Source of the DNA: Schistocerca nitens
Lineage: Eukaryota > Arthropoda > Insecta > Orthoptera > Acrididae
DNA: 64,000 nt
Assembly (NCBI RefSeq): GCF_023898315.1
Contig: NC_064614.1
Coordinates: 73,792,501-73,856,500, forward strand
Reading direction: 5' to 3'
Translations under genes and position numbers: made by a program
In this document: positions 34,486 through 45,689 of the stretch, one piece after another
Layout of the letters: every line of letters starts with the position of its first letter
Numbering within the stretch: the first letter of the stretch is position 1
Notes under the pieces: generated by a model
What the model saw: the letters and a program-made list of their open reading frames with translations, nothing else
Database searches by the model: none
What the model was told of the DNA's origin: nothing

Positions 34486-35522
34486 AATTCTATCTGACGT
34501 GCTATTATTTGCGGGAGGATGCTGTGGCATTCCGACTATTTGTACTGTTGTGTTATTTCGTCCTGACGCATTAGGTTCGGGATGATACCGAAAGTCTGGT
34601 TCATTCATGACAATCTGTTGTTGCGGATGATTTTGCTGCTGGTAAGACCGACTGTTATTAAACGTACGCTGAAAATTGTGCTCATTACTTTTACGTCTGT
34701 CATGATAGTCATTTCTATACGGCGCGTTGCGATACGAGTTAAAATGATGTGTTTTCTGTACGTAGTGATTTCCTTTTTGCTGTGCGTTACTATTTCGCGG
34801 AGCCGCTTTATACGTGTAAGCGGCGAAACATTAAAGCTTGGTTGACCTTGAAAATTACATCGTTGGTTAGGTATTCTAACCGGCTGGTTGCTGTTGTTGA
34901 GAAAACCCGCTATTGTTGTCAAAATGCTGTTGCTGATAATTTTGACGATTGCTCAAAATGTTGTCCATACTGATGATTACAATTTTGTCTGTTATTAAAA
35001 TTACGCTGTTATTTCTTTTCATTCCGGGAGTGTCTAATGAAAATTGTCACTTTCAGGTAAAACTTGTCATATCGGGTTTTCTTTACACGTTTCTTAATTC
35101 TAGATAGATCGATAGTTGAAGAGCTGTTTTGATAGATATAAAGGATAATAGAAGAGAAGGCAGCAGTGCAGAAAACTAAAGATGAAATAGCACTACTACG
35201 GCTCGGGGCCCTGTGCACGCTACGGCACATATTCGTCGAAGTGTAATGAATCCCCTGAGGTGAATTACGCGCTGCAAGTAAGTTTTAGTTTCTGCGTTAT
35301 TTGGCAATGCCGGTGAAAATTCAAAAGCAAGTTGTTGTATCCAATCCAATTCTAGTTTCTGCATCACAGGAAATGCCGGTGAAGATTCAAAAGCAAATTG
35401 TCGTATCCAGTCGAAAGAGTGAATCTGTGTTCTGTCATTATTAAGTACCTTAGATTTTTTTACGGATAAAAATTGCTTGTAATCAAATTATCGTCTCTGT
35501 ATGTCTGAACAGGTTCAGGATT
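34486..35522 (-). pseudogene. Gypsy gag C-terminal / gag-pol junction, N/Q/R-rich
   Basis: Minus-strand frames are rich in Asn, Gln, His and Arg (for example NHYVQKTHHFNSYRN and QNYQQQHFDNNSGFSQQQ), as in nucleocapsid-like tails. No CCHC knuckle was found. Stops and shifts break it, one after QQQQPAG. At 35290-35420 a stretch of about 70 bp is tandemly duplicated (GGCAATGCCGGTGAAAATTC and a near copy), which repeats a DWI-QLAFE-SPA-P peptide. Confidence 0.6.
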
Positions 35523-36696
35523 TTATGATAATCTGTTTGTTTGGGTCTCTTCGGATTCTAAGTCACGTAGTCTCTGTAGATTACCTAGGTTACACTGGCT
35601 ATGTGAGTGTGACAAATGTTCGGAATGTGGCGTACGCTGTGACGTGTTAGTGACTGAAACATTTTTCATTTCTGTCACTTTAAAACGTTCGTCAATTTGG
35701 GTCATCTGTTGGTCAAATTTCTTATCGACTTCCGTATCCAGCGTGTGTGAAACTTCTGCTGACACTAATTTAAACTCGTCGCGTATCTGTGTTGCGTTTT
35801 CTGAACATTGTTCAGTGACTGCACTACTTTCATCTCTAAGTGATTCTGTTGTGGCTGCATGTGTATTACTTAATTCTTGCGCAACAGATCTAATTTCTTC
35901 ACTACTGTTACTAGCACAACCCTTAATTTCCTCATATAATTGTCCTTCGGTATCATGGCGTTGCACGGTTACGGCTGTAATGTGTTCACTAAGTTCTTTG
36001 TTCTGCTCATTAAGATTGTCGTGTCTTTTATTCGTCTGTTTGAAACTTTTATTAAGTTGTTTGATCGACCTATCATATTTTTTATTGAGTTGTTTGCACG
36101 ATTCATTAAGTTGTTTGAAGTAGTTGTCTTTCATTCTGTTGTTTGGAATTTTCATTAAGTTGTTGTTTGAAATTTTCATTAAGTTGTAGCAATAATGCCA
36201 TAACTTGATCCATGCCAATATTACCTACTCTATTCTCTGTGCTGTTTAATGGCGTACCTGCAATTGTCACGTTTTGTGTAACCATTTGGTCATTCTCTGA
36301 TTCTTGAAAAGGTTCGCCAATTGGATGTGCACTGTTGGTCGCTAAATCGGAATCAAATAAATTTGACGTATTTTGAGTACATTGTTCACCTTCGTTAGAA
36401 ACAATTATCTGTTCGTTACATAAATTTTGCAAATTAGGCGTGTCAAACTGGACAGCGTTCATTGTAACGGAACGTGCCTCGTCATCAATTGTTACATTTA
36501 CTCTGGACATAATTGAATTTGTTTGCTCATCATTAGGATCAAAATCATTACTAGTGATCGGTAGGCACCGATTATCTGTAATTAGGGGATTATCACTATT
36601 ACACTGAGTGTCGCAAAAATTATCGGTCAAACTATTCGAGTCGGCTATTTCACTCATTGCACATCGCGATGTACTGTTAACAGTTTTTCGCGGCAT
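35523..36696 (-). pseudogene. Gypsy gag-like N-terminal part with coiled coil
   Basis: The first frame starts at 36696 (MPRKTVNSTSRCAMSEIADS) and is acidic and Asn/Ser-rich. A frame change near 36110-36215 leads into a long helical, Gln/Asn/Lys/Glu-rich stretch (QLNKSFKQTNKRHDNLNEQN, then EEIRSVAQELSNT) that should form a coiled coil. Position between LTR and pol makes gag the likely identity; there is no direct capsid motif. The tandem QLNE/QLNK units suggest internal repeat growth, which could also explain the frame break. Confidence 0.6.
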
Positions 36697-36925
36697 TTTT
36701 CACAAATCAAAATTAAGCACAAAATGAAAGAAAGACAAAGCAAAAATGGAACAAACACAATTACAACAAAGAGCCATAAATTGCCGATGATCTGTGAAAG
36801 AAAGAGTGACAAATAAGTAAATGCGTTGCGCCAGATGCAAACTACGTTTAAGTAAATAAGAGCAGATATATGACTACTTCTCAGAGATTCACAAAGAAAT
36901 ACGATCCTGGCCGGTTGTCGTCAAG

Positions 36926-37989
36926 TGTAACCTCCCCACAGAACAAAATAATTTAAATAATATGAGTATGATTCTGATATAATGTAACCTCAAAACAGAA
37001 TTCTTCCCCACAAAATTCGTTCCCATTTAATGTAAGCTCAAAACAGAAAAATTCCTAAACCTCTCAACAGTAAAAATTATAATTATGTCGTTCACATTCA
37101 GTGTAAAGTCCCAATAAAAAATTGAATTCAGTAACCTGGTAATAAAACAATGTAACTAACCTCTCAATTAAATTGTCGCTCACCTATTACATTTCAATAA
37201 TTCGTTGTGAATTTAACCTGGTAAATTTTGGACGACAGCAGTGCTGCGTCATGGCCCTGAAAGATCATTCTGAATAAGAAAAAGAAAAAATTCTTACCTC
37301 CATGAAGTCGCCGGATATATCTGCTCTTACAATAAATTTTTCCGGCACAGCTCTGTGCAATGCTGGCCGACCTATCTGTCATTTATGAAAGGAAGCAACT
37401 GATTTTTCTATTGCAATAATCGGGATGATCATGGATGGGAGAAATTAGTAAATTCTTTAAATTGAAATGAATGGTTGTTAAAAGTTACTTTTTATGAGCA
37501 AGATTATTATTACGAGATTTTTAAAACATTTACATGGGACTTACATCAATACTCAGGCTCCGACATCGCTGCACCGCGACCGGGCCAGCCAACACGATAC
37601 ACCATACCAGACCAGAGCAGACTCCAGACTAGCAACAACTTACTGCTACAGCTACACAGTTCCTACTGCAGTCAACACTGCTCTCTGGTCAGAGATTTTC
37701 TTATACCTTGCATATTGCAGAAGCAATACACCTCTTACACTATGTCTCTCGGTGTGCTACATACATACACACTCTGACGTCACTCCTCCTCACACCTCGG
37801 ATACCCGCACCAGCCTCTGGCAGAGCGCACGCGCTGCCGTTAAATCCCACCGGCAATGCTGTGAAGAAGACAAATAAGCATCGAAGTCGACGCAAAGCTC
37901 AAAATGACAGTGGATGGAAACTGGCGCCAGAAACGCACTAGCTCAGTTGAAAAATGAAAATTTCATCGCAACTTACGAGGGATGTTGTA
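36926..37989 (-). repeat. 5' LTR of the Gypsy element
   Basis: In plus orientation it opens TGTAACCTCCCCACAG next to the internal region and extends to about AGGGATGTTGTAAC, roughly 1.06 kb. Its first 135 bp match the remnant at 28330. The outer edge is approximate because no CA/TG end with duplicated target was found. Confidence 0.65.
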
Positions 37990-38084
37990 ACCCACTCGAT
38001 AATATCACGGTGAGACATGCTGCAACATAGTTCCCAGTAGTTTCAAAGCAAATGCATGCTGTGTCGAAAGTAGCAAGAAGTTCG

Positions 38085-38678
38085 ATTCATCCGAAGAGCT
38101 GACACGCTTCCGTTGATCGACAGTCGAATCCCGATGGTCCCGTGTCCACCGCAGTCGTAACTGACGAAGTCGTTGGACCAACATGTGAACACAAAGGGCT
38201 GGTCTGCATTTGATCGCCATGTTTAACAATGTACGATGAATGGTGTGCTCCGAAGCACTTGCGCGTGCACCAGCATGATGGTCTTTTGCTAGAGATGCCA
38301 CCGATCTCCATCTACCCTACTTTACAGAGCACGTATGAGGAGTCGCGGACGACCAAACATTTAGTACCTAGCGGTAGTTTCACTACCCTACATCTTTTGT
38401 GGATGCTCTCGACGTAGCATGTGAACATTCGATCAATTTCTACGTTTTCGAGATACTCGTTCACAGGTTCTGCATCATAATAATAACAACCTGCCCTTTG
38501 TCAAAGTCGATTATTTCAATGGATTTACCCATTTACAGCCCATATTCTCGCTAGGGGGATCCGCAGTGAGCGTCTGTTGCGCTTAGGTACTTTTGTTAGC
38601 GCCTCACATGCCCGCTACACCATCATGCTGCATCCAGTGCCACGGTGGGCAGTAGTCATAATGTTTTGGTTATCAGTG
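38085..38678 (-). pseudogene. 5' part of a Tc1-like element
   Basis: The right terminus reads CACTGATAACCAAAACATTA on the minus strand, next to a TA. Downstream the frame reads IDFDKGQVVI, later LAKDHHAGARASASEHTIHR and RKRVSSSDESNFLL, the helix-turn-helix part and first catalytic Asp of a Tc1 transposase. Stops are frequent. The sequence breaks off toward the Gypsy LTR. Confidence 0.7.
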
Positions 38679-38736
38679 TATAGAGCCAGTATGACATTGT
38701 TTGTAACATAGAGTCAGTATCACGTGGTTTGTAATA

Positions 38737-40028
38737 CGAGGTGTGGCTAGAAAAAAACCGGACTAGTACTGGTGAAACAATAAAACGAATGCAATAAGGC
38801 TGAAAGTCGCGTGGCCTGTCACGTGACTCTCGCTCCGCCTACTGCTCGAGTTTCATCTGCCTCTTGCACTCAGTCTGCCAGTGGCGTCTGTTTTAAGTAG
38901 TTGACGTTTTGTCTGAGCGTCGGAAAATGTTGAGTGTACAGAAAGAACAGCGTGTTAACATCAAATTTTGTTTCAAACTAGGAAAATCTGCAAGTGAAAC
39001 GTTTGTAATGTTACAACAAGTGTACGACGATGATTGTTTATCGCGAACACAAGTGTTTGAGTGGTTTAAACGATTTAAAGATGGCCGCGAAGACACCAGT
39101 GATGACACTCGCACTGGCAGACCATTGTCAGCAAAAACTGATGCAAACATTGAAAAAATCGGTAAACTTGTTCGACAAGATCGCCGTTTAACAATCAGTG
39201 CAGTGTCTGAGTTAACAAGGAAAGTGTTAGGCAGATTCTTCATGAAAGTTTCAACATGAACAAAGTGTGTTCAAAAATGGTTCCAAAGTGTCTCACAATT
39301 GAACAGAAGGAACGCCGAAGAATGATTTGTTCTGACATCCTGGAAAACATTGAAAGTGATCCCACCTTCTTACAAAATGTTATTACTTGCGATGAATCGT
39401 GGTTTTTTACTTACGATCCCGAAACTAAACGCCAATCGATGCATTGGAAAACTCCTGGTTCTCCACGACAAAAAAAAAAAAGCACGAATGTCAAAATCGA
39501 AATTCAAGGCAATGATGATTGTTTTTTTTTTTTTGACATCAAAGGGATTGTGCACATTGATTGGGTACCAGAGGGACAAACAGTGAATCAGCATTACTAC
39601 ATTAGCGTCCTGGCTACCCTACGTGAGCGAGTACGGAGAAAACGGAATGATTTGTGGAGAAAAAAGTCATGGATCCTTCACCAAGACAATGCCCCAGCTC
39701 ACAGTGCGTTGTCAGTGAAGACGTTTTTGGCAAAACACAACATTCCCATCTTAGATCATCCACCCTACTCACCTGATTTGGCCCCCTGTGACTTTTTTCT
39801 TTTCCCTAAAGTCAAGTCAGCTTTGAAAGGAACTAGATTTGAGACTGTTGAAGCAGTAAAAGAAAAAGCGACGGAAGTAATGTATGGACTTACCGAAAAT
39901 GATCTGCAGCATTGCTATGAACAGTGGAAAATTCGTATGGAGCGGTGTAGAGACCGAGGAGGAGAGTACATTGAAGGAGATAACATGAAATTGTAAATAA
40001 TTGTAAATAAATGTTTTTTCCAGCATCG
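38737..40028 (+). mobile_element. Decayed mariner, right terminus lost
   Basis: The left TIR (CGAGGTGTGGCTAGAAAAAA) is intact and TA flanks both sides (38735-38736, 40029-40030). The right side ends CCAGCATCG and lacks about 27 bp of the TIR present in the copy at 8243. The final CG and TA are still there, so the loss is internal. Confidence 0.85.
38909..39996 (+). pseudogene. Mariner transposase, frameshifted copy
   Basis: It is closely similar to the intact enzyme at 8302-9390. Differences seen: a 10-nt deletion near 39217 between two GTT-ACA sequences, which removes the GVDKESV region and shifts the frame; a longer A run near 39470 and a longer T run near 39522, which put the intervening 20 or so residues in a wrong frame (KSTNVKIEIQGNDDC). 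The three catalytic Asp codons (CDESWF, HQDNAPAH, PCDFF) remain. Confidence 0.9.
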
Positions 40029-40203
40029 TATGTGTGAACAGACAGAAAAGTGACAGAAATGTATGTTGAATAATAACGGAATCAACAAATTATGCTATAA
40101 GATGTTGGTGTATATAGTCAGTATCACGTGGTTTGTAAAATGGTACAAAAAAAGTTACAGAAATGTGTGTTAAGTGAAAACGGAATGAATATATGATAAT
40201 GCG

Positions 40204-40763
40204 AATGTAAATAAAAAGTTGAGTTGCAGATTGAGTGGCCATTAAGTCACAATAAAACAATACGTACATTAGACGCTCTAAAATCTCAGTTATATACGAA
40301 ATATGCGGTCCACACATATGTAGGAAAGAAACAAACGCTAATTAGTAATAAGCGTAGCATTGTCTAGAAAATTTGATTGGATGAACCTGACTAACGCCAC
40401 CCATAACAAAAAACTAAAGACTATATGATATTCCTGAAGCAGTCTAGGAATCTCCTATTTTGAAGGTCAGTCTATTGATTCATAATGTGTTCTGGCTGGT
40501 TTCCAAATGACCTATTAATTTCGATCTCTTCTAAATAGTCACGCTGTCTACCTTTTCCGATTCAGTGGAGAGTATGTGATGAATTTTATGTTATCAGACT
40601 CGTGTTTAGTCGCCCGAATATGGTTCGCAAACGACGATCTGCAGTTATCACTGGTGTTAGGGTGTTCTGTTACGCGGATGTTAAAACTTCTACCAGTTTA
40701 TCGTATATGAAAGCTATAGCATTCTCCACAGTTAATGTTATAAATCGCCCACTGCGTTTAACA
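40204..40763. other. Unassigned sequence
   Basis: No recognisable feature was found. Confidence 0.4.
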
Positions 40764-40920
40764 TTTAGTGTGATAGCCGCGCGGGGTGGCCACGCGGCTT
40801 AGGGCGCCAAGTCACAACTTGCGCGGCCCCTCCTCCCGGAGGTTCGAGTCCGCCCTTGGGCATGGGTGTGTGTGTTGTTCTTAGCATAAGTCAGTTTAAG
40901 TGACTTTAAGTAGTGTGGAC

Positions 40921-42533
40921 TGTGACGGTACAAACGCCCGATACTAGATGAATATTTCTAGTATGCAAGGATTGCTTTGTGGAGACCGAGCGCACTACAT
41001 GGTGCGCGATTCGCAGAAGCGCGTGGCGTGCCCGTGCGATATTTGCAACGGTCGGTGTCCCTGGTCAGGAGGCCACGTGGCCCGTAGCTGGGGGCATTGG
41101 TTGGTCACGAGACGCAAAAATTATAATAACCTCAAAATCGGTTAATATCACGTATACTGAAAGATTAATAAAAATAGTAAATAACACCTTACAGGGATGA
41201 GCGAGCACTCATTAGAAACGTTTCGTCGTAGTGGATCGAGTGCCGTAGTCATATGTTAAGATTCATAAATAATTAAGCCCGTAAAGAGCAATAAACAAAG
41301 TTTGAGGGAAAATTGTTTATAAAATTCATGACGTAAAGAACGGCACTATATAATATTTTGGGTGGCATCACATGTTTTTTAAACTAGTGAAGTTGTACTA
41401 TACACTTAACTTGCAATAGTTTTCATTGTTTGCAAATTATTATTAACATTTATCGCCCACAATTAATTAATTATTTTAGATATGAAGATTTTTAGCAGCG
41501 CAACGTGTAGATAGCTATAGATTACGTCTAAAACGGTGCTATATGCAGTTCTGTGTCAAGACTTTGCAGCACAGATGTAAACAAACAAGTTTGCGCTAAC
41601 TGGCGAAATTTTGCAAAAACAAAAACTTGATTTACGGGCGGTAGAATAATCCTAGAAATTGATGTAAAATTATAAATAGGATGTACTTTTTAGGGCGGTT
41701 CCGATGGTGCACTTATTTCTGTCGAGAAGCGTATGTATAGATATTTGTAACCTTAACTGGTGAGATTAGTACTTGCATAAACAGGTGGTGGACATAAGAG
41801 CCTATATAAGCGAGTGGCCATCTTGGCCAGGGGTCAGTCGTTGGTCAGTCGTCTTGGAGGGTGGGTGGCGAGCGAGCCCCACTTGAGGGTGGCCCATGTG
41901 GTCGTTTGAGAATTCTTTTTCGGGCCGATTTATTTCGACAAAGGCTATTGTTTAATAGTGCAAGTGTGCAAGCATATATTTGGTGAACTGGAAGCGCTAC
42001 GATTATTTGTGTGAGTGCGATTTACGAGGTATACATCGTCGTAAGTGAACATGTGGCGAACTGTAATTTCGCGCCAAAACTGTTAGAACAAAGAGGACAG
42101 TGGGACTTGTGGTTCTGTTCGAACTGATTGAATAACTTTCGATTATAGCAGCCTACATTACTGCTATTGGGGGCTCGGAGTCAAATTATTATTAAAGTGA
42201 AACTGTAAACAGTCTCACCAGTGATAATTGCATTGTGTGAAAGAAAAGGACGCCAATAAATAGTGACTGAACTGTGTCGTGAAAAACTGATTTTAATGTA
42301 ATAATCGCCTAATTCTTGTTCCCTAGCATAAACTATATGTATGTCTGAGTGAATAATTGATTCAAAACTATAACAAATGGGCGGGTGTGGAAGTGTACTA
42401 ATGCACCAAGTGTGGAAATCATCCCCTGAGACTCACGTGAGAGCCAAAATTTTTTTAACCGACATTTGTATATGCACATTCGAGTGAAAACGCTGCAACC
42501 GCACTTCTTTATTATTTTTACCGCCCCGTCGCA
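40921..42533 (+). mobile_element. Solo LTR with GGAC target duplication
   Basis: It begins TGTGACGGTAC and ends CCGCCCCGTCGCA, so the termini TGTGACGG/CCGTCGCA are an imperfect inverted repeat. GGAC lies at 40917-40920 and 42534-42537. The 1613-bp block has no coding frame. A TATA box on the plus strand (41812-41820) gives its probable orientation. Confidence 0.88.
41812..41820 (+). promoter_or_regulatory. TATA box of the solo LTR
   Basis: CTATATAAG stands in the middle of the LTR, as the promoter of an LTR does. A transcript would begin about 30 bp on, near GGCCAGGGGTCAG. Confidence 0.55.
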
Positions 42534-42619
42534 GGACGTATAGGGAATGATGACCTCAGCAGTTTGGTCCCTTAGGGATTCACACACATTTGAACATCTT
42601 TGAACATTTGTTTAGTGTG

Positions 42620-43816
42620 TCAGAACCTAGGACGTATGCAGTCGCAATAAATAATATTTTAACAGCCTAAAGCGGAATGAATCATTCATAAAGTGACAGC
42701 TAGAATAGGGAATAGGGAGATGCAAGAGATTAGCACTGGAAGGAACGTAGGGCAAGGATACTCCAAGAAGCAGGGCAGTGTATGTTCTCGCAGAAAACGG
42801 TGACTCAGCATCTGTCTAACTTTTCTTTTTCGTACTACAGCTGAGACAGTCGGGCATGTCATTCTTTGCTGGCAGCGGCATGAGCTCTTCTTTATCTCCA
42901 AGGCCACACTGGGAACTGCGTTCTAATGCCAAGGAGGGTTGGGGAGCGGAGTTCCCATCCCCACAAATGCAATTTGTATCAAACTCCATTTGTTATATTT
43001 TTCCGTTAAAACACGGCTCTTTTGCTTTACAAAAGCAAAATTTTAGATTTGTACATTAATAAATATGGCTGTAATGATTTTTAAATAAATGTTTATATTT
43101 TCCGTTACATCTTTCCTTAATGGAACCAGACTGCTATGGTAGTTCTATAAAACTCTCTAGGTGGAATGTAATGTTCGTTTGGAGGTTACACCTAGGACTA
43201 TGCAACACAATAAAACATTTGGGGTTGACTGTTTAAAGTGGATGACCTGAAATTATAAGAGTAAAACATACATGATTTATTTATATGTCAAATCACAAGT
43301 CCAGGAATGAGAAATGTCGTGGCTAACCAAACATCTTATAGGTTTTATAAAGTATCTAGAAGTGCATCTACAGGAGACTTTTACGTATTTGTGGCTTAAG
43401 AAAATGGTATTACCAGGCTGGAGACCACTACAGAATGAGTCATGTGTTTGGTCCTTGTACAGGGCCTTTTTGGTATATTCACGATGACTTATACCTTTCT
43501 TCTTATCAATTCTGTTATGGTAGATAATTTCATCACGTCAGCAACTATTGGTAATTTCCCACTACTAATCACATTATTTCGTGTCGGTTGTCTGTGTTTT
43601 AAGGCGTTGGTATCATCATCTCTGCATACTAACAATGCCCTGCTGTCAAACTGCAGAGTTGCAGTATCATACCCCGTACTATTTACAGTCGTTCTGTTTA
43701 AGCTCTGCTTTTTGGAAGTCTGTACATGAACGATGCGATACATGAATTGATATTACAAGAATACTTCTATTGAGGCAGTGTCAAGGGTTGGTAGAATCCC
43801 TAACGTCATTTCGAGT

Positions 43817-43870
<54 letters not shown>

Positions 43871-44589
43871 ACATCACTTTAGTATTAACTGGGGCATTTG
43901 TAGCAATAGGGGGTGGTCATACAATGTCTTGAATTAGGTATTCAGCCTATTTGATACCTCACTGTGCATGCAGAGCATACGAAATCGAATTTTCGTAGAG
44001 ATCTTGCCTAACGATAAACACGTATTTTAACCAGCTTTACAGGCACTTTAACTGCAGCAGTATTTTATTCGTGTTTGCGAAGTGCGAGACGTCTCACAGT
44101 ATTTAGTAGGAAGTCATATTTACTTCCGAGTTACCAACTCTGACGTTGTCTTTCACTGTTACTGTCTTTGGTCGTGTGTTTGCCAGCTTGACATGTCCTT
44201 TTTCAGTGTAAGTGATATTTGGTAATAAAATCACCTTATTCCTTCCTAACATAATATTACAGTTGCCTTGTGAATGTGTTTATGATGGTGCAGTTGGTTC
44301 CAGATTTTATTTATACTAGCAATAGTTTCCAGACATGCAGCTGCACAGATTGAATACCCACTTTACGTATTTGGATATTGCTGCAGCGTAAATATATACT
44401 CTTTCCAAAGCCTTGTGGAACATTATGCCATAATACTGAAACCCATGTTTGCGAAAAAAATACTTTTCATCAAGCTTTTGGAGAATCTTTCCACCAGTTT
44501 TTGGTGTAAACAGTGTTACTATACGTGGCGTTTGGTAGGCTTGTTTCAGTTGTAATAATAGCAATAGTAATAGCGAATACTTGGTTCAG
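42620..44589. other. Unassigned sequence
   Basis: No coding or transposon signature was found apart from the microsatellite at 43817-43866. The frames at 42856 and 43442 have no recognisable domain. Confidence 0.4.
43817..43866 (+). repeat. Compound (GT)n(GA)n microsatellite
   Basis: About 8 GT units run directly into about 16 GA units. Confidence 0.95.
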
Positions 44590-45689
44590 TAATGACTAGA
44601 GGGTGAGCTATACTTGGAAAAGGCCAGGAGACATGGGAAGATTTCAGTCCAGGTTACATTATAGATAGGCGGAAATTCAGAAATCAAGTACTGGAATCTA
44701 AGGTGTACCCAGAAGCAGATATAGACTCATGTCACTATTTATTTAGTAGTGAGAAAGACTAGACTGAAGTTTAAGCGAACGTTCAGGAAAAATCAGTGCA
44801 TCAATATGTGGAGTACGGAAGTACTAAGGAATGAAGAGATATGATTGCAGTTCTCTGGTTCCCTGAGTCTATTGATACTGTGATAACGAATATCTTTGTA
44901 GGCAGTTCAGTTGAAGAGGAATCAAATTCTCTAAAAAGGACAGTCACAGAAAATGGAAAGAAAAACTTAGGAACAGAGAAGGCAACTTCGAAAGAAATCA
45001 TAAATGCCTGATGAAATACTTCGGTTGATCGATGAAAGACAGAAGTATAAAACTGTTCAGGGAAATACAGGAATACAGAAATACAGGGTCCTTAGGAACG
45101 CAATAAACATGAAGTACAAGAAGGCTAAGACAAAATGTCCTGCGTTCGAGTGTGAAGAAATGGAATATGAAATGATTCTGTGAAGTACTGACTCAGCATA
45201 TGGAAAAGTCGAAACAACCTTCAGTGAAATCGAAAGAATGTATGGTAGCATTAACTTTTCAAGGGGAATTCTAGTGTCAAATGCAGGGGAGAGAGCGGAT
45301 GGGTGGATAACTACATGGATGGCCTATATGATGCGAAGACTTTTCCGATGACGTGACAGAGTACGAAACTGGAGAAGAGATAGAGATCCAGTGTAAGAAT
45401 CAGGATTTAAAAGAGCTTTGGAAGACTTAAGAACGAATAAGTCAGAAGGTGTAGATAAAATTCCTCCAGCAAACCTAAAATCACTGGGCAAAGTAGCAAC
45501 AAAACGACTGTTCACACTGGAGTTAGCCCACACAGTTCCGAAGATTACAAGGGCCGACAATTGCGCGAATAATCGCACAATCAGCTTAAAGTTCATGCAC
45601 CCAATTTGATGACAAGAATAGTATGCAGATAATGGATAAGAAAATTGAAGATCAGCTAGTGATGACTAGATAGGCTTTAGAAAAGGTAA

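Larger units (their letters stand above)
28330..37989 (-). mobile_element. Degraded Ty3/Gypsy LTR retrotransposon, about 9.7 kb
   Basis: Read on the minus strand the order is LTR, gag, protease-reverse transcriptase, RNase H, integrase, a 2.6-kb non-coding part, then a short LTR remnant. The pol order (integrase after RNase H) is Gypsy-type. The frames are broken by stops and shifts, so it cannot move by itself. Outer limits rest on the repeated TGTAACCTCCCC edge. No target duplication could be shown. Confidence 0.85.
38686..40203 (+). repeat. 108-bp tandem repeat split by a mariner
   Basis: GTCAGTATCACGTGGTTTGT occurs at about 38714 and 40116. With the mariner and its TA removed, the period is about 108 bp; the shared parts include GAAATGTATGTT/GAAATGTGTGTT and ACGGAAT. 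A partial third unit (AGCCAGTATGACATTGTTTG) precedes the first. Confidence 0.65.
40773..42610 (+). repeat. SINE interrupted by a solo LTR
   Basis: The SINE's own target duplication TTTAGTGTG is at 40764-40772 and 42611-42619. Its 5' part is 40773-40920 (GGGGTGGCCACGCGGCTTAG, B-box GGAGGTTCGAGTCC) and its 3' part 42534-42610 (GGGAATGATGACCTCAGCAG to TTTGAACATTTG). The middle is the LTR. Confidence 0.9.

Noticed and set aside
42168-42177. TGGGGGCTCG, identical to a tRNA-Pro primer-binding site
   Set aside because: It lies inside the LTR block bounded by the GGAC duplication, about 360 bp from the LTR end, so it is not placed to prime reverse transcription.
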